Source: Alphaproteobacteria bacterium
GTDB lineage: Bacteria; Pseudomonadota; Alphaproteobacteria; Puniceispirillales; UBA1172
Assembly: GCA_023259875.1 (NCBI GenBank)
Contig: JALRFL010000043.1
Span: forward strand, 1 to 10,618
Length of the DNA stretch: 10,618 bases
Direction of reading: 5' to 3'
This document shows positions 1-6,077 of the stretch, in pieces. The position numbers and the translations under genes were made by a program. Position 1 is the stretch's first letter; each line of letters begins with the position of its first letter. A model generated the notes under the pieces. The model saw nothing but the letters and a program-made list of their open reading frames with translations, was not told where the DNA came from and ran no database searches.

Positions 1-29
1 CACCCTTGCCATCTTGGCTGACGCGGCAC
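1..29 (-). CDS. Possible 5' end of the next operon gene (partial, uncertain)
   Basis: Downstream of the solute-binding protein gene, the minus strand has a GTG at 29-27 followed by an open frame reading V/M-P-R-Q-P-R-W-Q-G to the window edge. A G-rich run (minus-strand complement of 36-42) lies six bases upstream and could serve as a poor ribosome binding site. An ATG at 12-10 in another frame (M-A-R-V) is an alternative. After a PotD-like gene one expects transporter permease or ATPase genes, and a basic N-terminus would suit a permease, but only about nine codons are visible and the product cannot be identified. Confidence 0.25.
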
Positions 30-58
30 GCCTGACCCCCCCTTTTTGGCCTTTATTT

Positions 59-1252
59 CTATAAAGCCCATGGTAAGTTTTGCCATTTCCTGACCAGATA
101 ATTATGTTCAGGCATAATCGTATTCCAAGCTCCGGTTTTAGCCATGCGGTTTTCTTGACTTCCGCCTGCACGAATGCTGCCCCGTGGATAAAGCAGATGG
201 CCATCATTATCAAAAATATCAAACCGCGCGGCTTTGCCCTCAACCCAGTATTCATATTCATGTTGCTGAAGATAATTTTTAACCGACGCTAGATTAGTAA
301 AATACCCCCCTTGCCGGCACAGATACGCCCCTGCCGGACCAGTCAGCCACCAGTTCAGATAATCATAAGCGGCATCAAGCGACCAATCGGGGATGGCCTG
401 TGACAAGGCAAGCCCCCCAAACCAACCGCGATACCCTTGTCGAGGGGTGATCATTTCCACCTCATGCCCTTCGGCACGAAGCCGCATCGCACCCGACCAC
501 CACAGTGAACATAACAAAGGCTGATCAGGCTTCACCAGATTAGCCAAATCTTCTTCGACTTCCCAAATCCCTTTGAACTGCCCTTGTTTGAGATAACGAT
601 AAATATGCTGAATAAAGAGGTCTATTTCTTCAATGCTGAGGTCTGAGATATCGGATACTTCCAAATCTCCCCTACCCGTTAACGCCATCAGCATTTCCAC
701 CACACAAATCGCTGAATCCTTCTGGATGACAACAGCCCCTTGCCAAGCCTCGTTCAGCAAATCTGACCAATCGGTTACCTTATCTCGGCTATCCTTGCCG
801 CCGTTAATCAAGGCAATGGTATCTGCGTTAAAGATCGTTGGCATCATGCTAATTTGATCCGAAGGATGGCTTGATAAAGACATATCCGGGCCAACATAAA
901 GCCGTTCAACTGGTGCAGAGGATTTCCATTTCTTGTCTTTGATCGGGGTATAGCCATTGAGAGCAGAGATACTGATCTGGTCAAAGGCATCAATGCGATT
1001 GATATCAATCGGCATCAACGACCCTGTTGGCCAGCTCAAATCGATATCATGAAACCATTGGTCATAAACATCAAAACTTTCAGGGGATAGCGCGGCCTGC
1101 TGTTGGGCAGTTTCCCCATCACGAGTAACCAGATCAAGGGCTATGCCTAAATCTTTTTCTGCATAACCCTTGAGCACTGGATTTTGAGTCACGGAAGTCC
1201 CAAGCACCGCCAGCCGGCGCGTGGAATCCTTGACCAGAGGTGCGCTTAACAT
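59..1252 (-). CDS. PotD-like ABC transporter solute-binding protein, no visible signal peptide
   Basis: 397-aa protein resembling the extracellular solute-binding proteins of the spermidine/putrescine (PotD) type. Visible family features are the N-terminal beta strand 'RRLAVLGTSVTQ', a 'YDQW' segment near residue 63, 'PTIFNADTIALI' in the first lobe, and tryptophan-rich C-terminal segments around 'GYRGWFGGLALS' and 'YDYLNWWLTG', typical of ligand-cleft walls. The family delivers polyamines or other small nitrogen compounds to a membrane permease and ATPase. The gene starts 8 nt after the pxpC stop, has no good ribosome binding site, and is probably translationally coupled as the last visible gene of the biotin-dependent cluster. 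Odd point: the protein begins almost directly with the first strand of the mature fold. An in-frame stop at 1285-1283 leaves no room upstream for a leader peptide. The ligand is unknown; a lactam, amide or polyamine substrate of the cluster is inference. Confidence 0.8.
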   Translation of the reverse strand: MLSAPLVKDSTRRLAVLGTSVTQNPVLKGYAEKDLGIALDLVTRDGETAQQQAALSPESFDVYDQWFHDIDLSWPTGSLMPIDINRIDAFDQISISALNGYTPIKDKKWKSSAPVERLYVGPDMSLSSHPSDQISMMPTIFNADTIALINGGKDSRDKVTDWSDLLNEAWQGAVVIQKDSAICVVEMLMALTGRGDLEVSDISDLSIEEIDLFIQHIYRYLKQGQFKGIWEVEEDLANLVKPDQPLLCSLWWSGAMRLRAEGHEVEMITPRQGYRGWFGGLALSQAIPDWSLDAAYDYLNWWLTGPAGAYLCRQGGYFTNLASVKNYLQQHEYEYWVEGKAARFDIFDNDGHLLYPRGSIRAGGSQENRMAKTGAWNTIMPEHNYLVRKWQNLPWAL

Positions 1253-1260
1253 TCTATGAT

Positions 1261-2232
1261 CTAGGCCAGCGAGGCGCGGATTTCATCCAATAACTGATGC
1301 CGTTCCTTACGCGCCGCCAACGCATCCTCCATGCTAACCGCTTCAAATTTAACCGGTGTATGGGGTTGCAATTGGCCGATATAATCCATATCCGCCGAAA
1401 TAATCGCCCCTAAGGTGAAATAGCCGCCGCCAGACACCGCATCCCGATGAAGCACAATCGGTTCTGTTCCACCCGGCACCTGAATAGACCCATAGGAATA
1501 ACAACCATCAACAATGTTCGATGGATCAGAACCTGCGCCAAAAGGCTGTTCCCGATCAACAAACTCCAGTGGTTTGCCACCACGGAACCGATAGCCCATA
1601 CGATCTGCCTCTGGGGCTACTTTCCATTCATCATTGAGGAATTGCTCCCCGGATGCCTCGGTCAAACGGTGCCAATATAGCCCCTTCACCATACGCAAAA
1701 CCGCAGGATTTGCAGGCAGGCGGCGATGCGCGGGTGCCACGGTGGCGCCAGCCTTACCATGACCAGACTTCCCTAATGGCAGAACATCACCTGCCGCAAC
1801 ATTTCGGCCATCAACACCGCCAAGAGCGCCAATGGGATAAGTGGATCGACTGCCCAACGCTTCGGGGGTATCAATGCCTCCACTGACGGCGATATAAATC
1901 CGCGCGCCCGATTGCAGAAACCCAAAGCTTAGCGTTTGCCCTTTTTTCACCGCGATAGCCGTCCATGTGTTTTGTTCAACACCATCCAACATGACTGGCA
2001 ATTCCGCGCCAGTGACCGCGATCAGGGCATCTTCGGTAAAGGTGATTTCCGGACCCATGAACACCGCTTCGAGACCTGCCGCGTCCTCGTTATTACCGAC
2101 GAGCATATTCGCCACACGCATCGCAAACCGATCCATCGCGCCGCCAATAGGAATCCCCAAATGGAAATACCCCGGGCGACCAAGATCCTGAATTGAGGTC
2201 GAAAGACCGGGATTAAGAATTTTAAGCGCCAT
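1261..2232 (-). CDS. pxpC: 5-oxoprolinase subunit C-like / biotin-dependent carboxyltransferase (KipA, AHS2 family)
   Basis: 323-aa protein of the AHS2/KipA family, which forms one half of the carboxyltransferase of urea carboxylase and, as PxpC, part of the three-subunit ATP-dependent 5-oxoprolinase. Family hallmarks are 'PGLSTSIQDLGRPGY' (residues 8-22), 'GIPIGGAMDRFAMRVANMLV' (26-45) and 'AVSGGIDTPEALGSRSTY' (about 114-131). Length fits the family. The start ATG overlaps the end of the PxpB-like gene by 11 nt, with a GGAGG six bases upstream inside that gene, so the two are probably made in equal amounts and form one complex. In this operon a biotin carboxylase and a biotin carrier are also encoded, which favours a true carboxyltransferase role over a biotin-independent one. 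The substrate (5-oxoproline, another lactam, or a urea-like amide) is not determined by the sequence. Confidence 0.88.
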   Translation of the reverse strand: MALKILNPGLSTSIQDLGRPGYFHLGIPIGGAMDRFAMRVANMLVGNNEDAAGLEAVFMGPEITFTEDALIAVTGAELPVMLDGVEQNTWTAIAVKKGQTLSFGFLQSGARIYIAVSGGIDTPEALGSRSTYPIGALGGVDGRNVAAGDVLPLGKSGHGKAGATVAPAHRRLPANPAVLRMVKGLYWHRLTEASGEQFLNDEWKVAPEADRMGYRFRGGKPLEFVDREQPFGAGSDPSNIVDGCYSYGSIQVPGGTEPIVLHRDAVSGGGYFTLGAIISADMDYIGQLQPHTPVKFEAVSMEDALAARKERHQLLDEIRASLA

Positions 2233-3097
2233 TGAGAGCCTCCATCAAACGGGCATTTGTTCCCGTCATATCTTTGTTGAACGCATCCAGATCGAACTCA
2301 ACTTCAGCCATTTTCGGCGTAAAGGTGCCGTCTTCAACTTGCTGACAGATCGCATCATATTCGGCGCGATCAATCGGTCGCCATTTGACAATATCGCCTG
2401 GACGGAACAAGACCATAAAATCCTTGAGATAGGTGACCTCTTGTTCAGGATCATAGATAGGCATAGGGGTGATCCCAAACATTTGATATCCACCTGCCCC
2501 ACGAACCGAATAGATGCAAGAAAAACAACCACCATACCCAACGGTCAGTTTTGGTGTATCTGTCCGAGGGCGAAGATATTTAGGCACTTCAAGCTGTTTG
2601 TCTCTTTCCACCAGCTGATACAGAAATGGCAAACCTGCCACGAAACCTACCATGGACACAAACCATGGTTGCGAATGGTGCGCGGTAATAAAATCGTCAA
2701 CGCTATCAAAACCGTTGATCCGCGCGGCATATTCCAAATCCGTTCCGCTTGGGTCTTGATGCCGCTCCCGAAACCGCATTAAGGTTTCATGGGTCCAAGG
2801 GTCTTGATAATAGACGGGTATCTCAATGATACGCGTGTTCATCCGTTTTTCCGCTTTCTCTGCAACCGCCTCTAACGCTTTTACTTTTTCCAGCAAATCA
2901 TCGGGATGAATGACATCGGGGTTAAACTTGACCTGAAAAGAGGCATTTGCAGGACATATCTCGGTCACGCCATCAATGTTTGCTTCTCTGACCGCGTTAC
3001 TCATGGATAGGCTTTTAAAGAACGCATCAAGGGACATTTCCTCGTCCATCTCGATGTAAATATGTTCATCACCGCCAAATGTGTATCGTGTTTTCAA
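2222..3097 (-). CDS. pxpB: 5-oxoprolinase subunit B-like / carboxyltransferase half (KipI, AHS1 family), TTG start
   Basis: 291-aa protein of the AHS1/KipI family, partner of the AHS2 protein. The conserved core is near residues 150-215: 'GFVAGLPFLYQL', 'PKYLRPRTDTPKLTVGYGG' and 'RGAGGYQMFGITPMP'. At 291 aa it is longer than the roughly 220-aa E. coli PxpB and has an extra segment of about 60 residues between the N-terminal domain and the core. The start codon is TTG; it is supported by an AAAGGAG seven bases upstream and by the stretch 'RYTFGGDEHIYIEMDEE' matching the N-terminal strand of the family. A Cys-x-x-Cys (C191, C194) sits where canonical members have a GGxQTGIYP-type motif. It lies 30 nt downstream of the biotin carboxylase gene and overlaps pxpC. 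Likely role: with PxpC, transfer of the carboxyl group from carboxybiotin to an amide or lactam nitrogen (inference from urea carboxylase). Confidence 0.87.
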   Translation of the reverse strand: MKTRYTFGGDEHIYIEMDEEMSLDAFFKSLSMSNAVREANIDGVTEICPANASFQVKFNPDVIHPDDLLEKVKALEAVAEKAEKRMNTRIIEIPVYYQDPWTHETLMRFRERHQDPSGTDLEYAARINGFDSVDDFITAHHSQPWFVSMVGFVAGLPFLYQLVERDKQLEVPKYLRPRTDTPKLTVGYGGCFSCIYSVRGAGGYQMFGITPMPIYDPEQEVTYLKDFMVLFRPGDIVKWRPIDRAEYDAICQQVEDGTFTPKMAEVEFDLDAFNKDMTGTNARLMEALNGA

Positions 3098-3127
3098 CTC
3101 TATTCTCCTTTGGCTATCGTCATATTT

Positions 3128-4495
3128 TTAGGGCTTAATGTTTTCTATATTATGTTCCAGCCAGTGTTCTAACCAACTGGTATGCACTTGACCTGCCTTA
3201 ACCTCATCGTCTTTGGCAAGGGCAATCAGCAGAGGAATTGTTGTTTCAATCCCAGAAATCATGGTGTTTTCTAGGGCTTCGTGCAAGGCCGCAATAGCCT
3301 CACCCCTATTCTTTCCATGAACAATCAATTTGCCCAAGAGGGAATCATAAAACGGGGGAATGGCATAACCCTCATAGAGAAAATGATCAAACCGCACCTC
3401 TGGCGCATGGGTACAGGCAAGGCTTGTGATCACACCAGGTGAAGGCAGAAACTGCATCATAGGGTTTTCAGCATTGATCCGAACCTCAATGCTATGCCCG
3501 TTAATCTTGATATCGTCTTGAGACATGGATAACGCCGCGCCACCAGCAATGCGGATCATTTCTGCCACCAAATCAAATCCTGTGATAGCTTCGGTGACCG
3601 GATGTTCCACCTGAATTCGGGTGTTCATCTCAATGAAAAAGAAACGGCGCGTGGATTCTTCATAAAGATATTCCACTGTGCCAGCCCCGACATAACCGAT
3701 ATCTTGGGTTAGCTTCACCGCCGACTGGCATAGCTCTTGACGGGTGGCTTCATCTAGGGTCGCTGATGGGGCCTCTTCCCATATTTTCTGGCGGCGACGC
3801 TGAAGTGAACATTCGCGCTCAAAGAAATGCACCGCTGACTTTCCGTCCCCCATCACCTGAACTTCGATATGACGGGCATTCACAACAACATATTCCAGAT
3901 AATAACTGCCATCGCCAAACGCCGCCGCGGCTTCTGCCTGTGCCTGTGGGGCAAGGCGGCGCAAGCTAGCTTCGTCATCTGCGATACGGATGCCACGACC
4001 ACCGCCACCTGCGGCAGCCTTAATCATCACCGGATAGCCAATTTTATTCGCGACCCGAACCGCTTCATCCAGATCAGAAATAGCACCATCAGATCCGGGC
4101 ACAACCGCCACTCCTGCCTTCATGGCGGTTTGCCTTGCGGCAATTTTATTACCCATTTTTTCAATCAGATCCGCATCAGGGCCAACAAAGATCAGCCCAG
4201 CATTGCTAACCGCCCGAACAAAATCGGCGTTTTCAGAAAGAAACCCATACCCCGGATGGATGGCATCTGCCCCTGTTTCCTTCGCGGCAGAAATGATAGC
4301 ATCATGATTGAGATAGGATTGCGCCGCCGACGCCGGGCCAATACAAATGGCTTCGTCTGCCAGCTTGACCGCCAGCATATCTTCATCGGCTTCGGAATAG
4401 ACCTGAACGGTTTTGATACCAAGGCTCTTTGCAGCCCGAATAACACGAACCGCGATCTCCCCTCGGTTAGCAATAAGTAAGGTTTTGATTGCCAT
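3128..4495 (-). CDS. accC: Biotin carboxylase subunit (AccC-type) dedicated to the PxpBC-like cluster
   Basis: 455-aa, full-length biotin carboxylase of the ATP-grasp family. It carboxylates the biotin of a carrier protein using ATP and bicarbonate. Visible parts: N-terminal pre-ATP-grasp domain with 'KTLLIANRGEIAVRVIRAAK' (4-23), ATP-binding K117 and K159, glycine-rich loop 'AAGGGGRGI' (161-169), H209, the 'CSLQRRRQKIWEEAPS' segment (229-244), metal-binding E275 and E289, the signature 'MNTRIQVEHPVTE' (290-302) and R339. The residues match E. coli AccC one for one apart from small offsets, including the catalytic E297 and R339; the E. coli 'QRRHQK' segment reads QRRRQK here, H to R. It starts 5 nt after the biotin-carrier stop with no clear ribosome binding site, so coupling is likely. 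Because neither AccA nor AccD genes are nearby and pxpBC follow directly, a role separate from fatty-acid synthesis is inferred. Confidence 0.93.
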   Translation of the reverse strand: MAIKTLLIANRGEIAVRVIRAAKSLGIKTVQVYSEADEDMLAVKLADEAICIGPASAAQSYLNHDAIISAAKETGADAIHPGYGFLSENADFVRAVSNAGLIFVGPDADLIEKMGNKIAARQTAMKAGVAVVPGSDGAISDLDEAVRVANKIGYPVMIKAAAGGGGRGIRIADDEASLRRLAPQAQAEAAAAFGDGSYYLEYVVVNARHIEVQVMGDGKSAVHFFERECSLQRRRQKIWEEAPSATLDEATRQELCQSAVKLTQDIGYVGAGTVEYLYEESTRRFFFIEMNTRIQVEHPVTEAITGFDLVAEMIRIAGGAALSMSQDDIKINGHSIEVRINAENPMMQFLPSPGVITSLACTHAPEVRFDHFLYEGYAIPPFYDSLLGKLIVHGKNRGEAIAALHEALENTMISGIETTIPLLIALAKDDEVKAGQVHTSWLEHWLEHNIENIKP

Positions 4496-4500
4496 AATAT

Positions 4501-4734
4501 CTATGAAAGTTTTGCTATGACCTGACCTGCCTGAACAGGCTGTTCGTTATCAACCACATAGCTGTCGAATGTTCCAGCTTGTGTGGCTTTAACTTCGATA
4601 AATGTTTTCATCACTTCAATCAGTCCAATAACATCACCCTCACTAACGGCATCACCTTTGCTTTTGAATGAGGGCTCCCCCGGTGAAGGGGTAAAGTAAA
4701 ATGTACCCGGGAGAGGGGATTGAATATCTGTCAT
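4501..4734 (-). CDS. accB: Small stand-alone biotin carboxyl carrier protein (biotinyl domain)
   Basis: 77-aa protein consisting of little more than one biotinyl domain. The biotin attachment site is 'EVMKTFIEV' with the lysine at residue 43, in the usual beta-hairpin position. The N-terminal half, 'SPLPGTFYFTPSPGEPSFKS' (6-25), matches the AccB-type domain including the protruding 'thumb' loop seen in bacterial AccB. It lacks the N-terminal half and Pro/Ala-rich linker of ordinary AccB (about 150 aa). An AAAGG six bases before the ATG supports the start. It lies between the pxpA-like gene (46 nt away) and accC (5 nt away). The inferred role is to carry carboxybiotin between the biotin carboxylase and the PxpB/PxpC carboxyltransferase. 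It depends on a biotin ligase encoded elsewhere. Confidence 0.9.
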   Translation of the reverse strand: MTDIQSPLPGTFYFTPSPGEPSFKSKGDAVSEGDVIGLIEVMKTFIEVKATQAGTFDSYVVDNEQPVQAGQVIAKLS

Positions 4735-4780
4735 GACATACCTTTCTTAATTGTTGATATTAGCCTCAATTTCATGAACA

Positions 4781-5554
4781 TCACGCCGCGCTTGGAATAG
4801 GGGCAGCGATCTGAATTCCATTAGCCTTCAAAGCATCATGGATGGCCTGACCCATCGCTAGTGCACCCGGCGAATCCGAATGGAAACAAATGGATTCAAA
4901 AGCGATATCAATATCATTGCCTTCCACAGTTCTCACCTTGCCTTCGATACAAGCGCGAACACATTTATCAGCAACCGTCTTGGGATCAAGCTGACCCACT
5001 TTGCGAGCAAACACGATAGAGCCGCTATCATCATAATCACGATCCGCGTAAAACTCACGCGCGCTGGGATAGCCCTTTTCCAACGCAATCTTACGCGTCA
5101 AAGAAATCCCCATGCAAAAGATCATCTGATCAGGACAGGTTTTCATCAAGGTATCAATCAACATGGTGGAAAGCTCTTCGTTGCGTGCGGCTTCCATATA
5201 AAGCATGCCATGCGGCTTCACATGCTGAAGTTCAACATCATGGCGGCGCCCAAATTCCCGTAACGCCCCTACCTGATAGATAATATCATTAATCAGCTCA
5301 TCAGAAGGGGTCTGAATAAACCGGCGGCCAAAACCGCGCAAATCCTGATACCCCGGATGGGCGCCAAGTCCGACCCCATAATCTTTAGCTAATTTAACCA
5401 CTCTATCCATCGAATTTGGGTCACCTGCGTGAAAGCCTGTGGCCACATTGGCTGAGCTAAGAATTTTCATCAATTCTTCATCAGGGGCATCGCCAAGTAC
5501 CCAATGGCCAAAGCCTTCACCCATATCACAATTCAGATCAACACTGGATTTCAT
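4781..5554 (-). CDS. pxpA: LamB/YcsF family 5-oxoprolinase subunit A-like protein
   Basis: 257-aa member of the LamB/YcsF family, the PxpA subunit of bacterial 5-oxoprolinase, which opens 5-oxo-L-proline (pyroglutamate) to glutamate with ATP. Hallmarks in order: 'VDLNCDMGEGFG' (5-16), 'SSANVATGFHAGDP' (33-46), 'GVGLGAHPGYQDLRGFGRR' (60-78), 'LQHVKPHGMLY' (109-119), 'YADRDY' (169-174) and 'CFHSDSPGALA' (223-233). Several usually constant positions differ: T39 for the Cys of CGFHAGD, M120 for the Asn after HGxLY, and HSD for HGD at 225-227. The first gene of the run, it has a strong GAGG five bases before its ATG. Linkage to the biotin carboxylase and PxpBC makes a lactam or cyclic amide hydrolase role likely; 5-oxoproline is the default substrate, but the changed residues leave a different one open. 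Confidence 0.88.
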   Translation of the reverse strand: MKSSVDLNCDMGEGFGHWVLGDAPDEELMKILSSANVATGFHAGDPNSMDRVVKLAKDYGVGLGAHPGYQDLRGFGRRFIQTPSDELINDIIYQVGALREFGRRHDVELQHVKPHGMLYMEAARNEELSTMLIDTLMKTCPDQMIFCMGISLTRKIALEKGYPSAREFYADRDYDDSGSIVFARKVGQLDPKTVADKCVRACIEGKVRTVEGNDIDIAFESICFHSDSPGALAMGQAIHDALKANGIQIAAPIPSAA

Positions 5555-5614
5555 GATTTCCTCAATTGTTATTTATCGCCATATTCGCGTTGAAAATGGC
5601 GCGTCTGCACCAAA

Positions 5615-5637
5615 CTTAATGATTACTTAAATCTTAA
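5615..5637. repeat. Three CTTAA repeats upstream of the pxpA-like gene
   Basis: CTTAA occurs at 5615-5619, 5626-5630 and 5633-5637 in a short AT-rich stretch inside the 196-nt gap before the pxpA-like start (read as TTAAG on the transcribed strand). The first two are one helical turn apart. They could be a regulator site or part of the operon promoter, but I could not find a convincing -35/-10 pair, and AT-rich repeats of five bases can occur by chance. Confidence 0.2.
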
Positions 5638-5705
5638 CAATACGCAAGACCTGACGTAGACAACCGCCTCCAAACTGCGCTTGCAGATTTTGCTTTATCT
5701 ATCCG

Positions 5706-5724
5706 ATGCGTTGCCCTGACGCAT
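5706..5724. repeat. Short inverted repeat ATGCGT-N7-ACGCAT
   Basis: Perfect 6-bp arms at 5706-5711 and 5719-5724 around a 7-nt spacer, directly beside the putative terminator of the cupin gene. It has no T-tract of its own. It may be an operator or a second stem at the end of the cupin transcript; its role is unknown. Confidence 0.35.
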
Positions 5725-5752
5725 AACAGAAAAACAAAAACCCGTTTCTGTT
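5725..5752 (-). terminator. Putative A/T-rich rho-independent terminator after the cupin gene
   Basis: On the minus strand, beginning at the cupin stop codon, AACAGAAA pairs with TTTTTGTT (one G-U pair) across a CGGG loop, followed by TTTCTGTT. This gives an 8-bp stem with a U-rich tail, the layout of an intrinsic terminator, though the stem is A/T-rich and weak. An alternative fold pairs AACAGAAA with the outer TTTCTGTT. It would separate the reductase-cupin transcript from the pxpA-led operon on the same strand. Confidence 0.45.
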
Positions 5753-6041
5753 AGGATTTGAATTCCATTTCAAGAAACGAAAACGGCGCATCACCAGCGT
5801 TAATAACATTATGGTTCACACCCTTTTCGCGAAAATAAGGGGCATCAGGCAACATATCAGCATGGCTCTCACTTCCATCAGGATGTTCAAGCCGAACCTT
5901 TCCAGCCACTTTTGGCATGACCACATAGTCCATTTCATGGGTATGCCAGCCGGTTTCCTGACCCGGTTCAAACGACCACAAGGTCAAGCGGCACTGATCA
6001 TTATCAATCAATACGGTTGGTGTTGCTGAATTGTCTGCCAT
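5751..6041 (-). CDS. Small single-domain cupin protein
   Basis: 96-aa protein of the cupin superfamily, a small beta-barrel that usually binds a divalent metal. Motif 1 is 'GWHTHEMDYVVMPKVAG' (31-47) with candidate metal ligands H33 and H35; the usual glutamate is either E36 or replaced by D38. Motif 2 is around 'GVNHNVIN' (74-81) with H77. The length suits stand-alone cupins. The start ATG is preceded by AAGGGG at a normal distance. It lies 36 nt downstream of the Old Yellow Enzyme gene on the same strand, so the two are probably one transcript, and the hairpin after it would end that transcript. Small cupins of this kind can be isomerases, dioxygenases or sensory/accessory proteins; the sequence does not say which. 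Confidence 0.82.
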   Translation of the reverse strand: MADNSATPTVLIDNDQCRLTLWSFEPGQETGWHTHEMDYVVMPKVAGKVRLEHPDGSESHADMLPDAPYFREKGVNHNVINAGDAPFSFLEMEFKS

Positions 6042-6077
6042 GTTATGCCCCTTGTTTTATTGTTCCATCCTATCGGA

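Noticed and set aside
1..64. Plus-strand frame ending 'RLTPPFWPLFL' as the end of a convergent gene
   Set aside because: Only about 20 codons are visible, with a low-complexity C/T run and no family match; the minus-strand continuation of the operon is at least as likely.
2651..2671. ACCATGG repeated on both sides of six bases (palindrome-like)
   Set aside because: Lies within the PxpB-like coding sequence, where it encodes part of the conserved core; no sign of a regulatory role.
3869..4480. 203-codon plus-strand open frame opposite the biotin carboxylase gene
   Set aside because: Composition is that of a shadow frame, and the opposite strand encodes an intact, well-conserved enzyme.
3128..4734. 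Biotin carrier and biotin carboxylase read as ordinary acetyl-CoA carboxylase for fatty-acid synthesis
   Set aside because: They are embedded between pxpA and pxpBC with 46-nt or smaller gaps, and the carrier lacks the AccB linker. A housekeeping role cannot be excluded but is the weaker reading.
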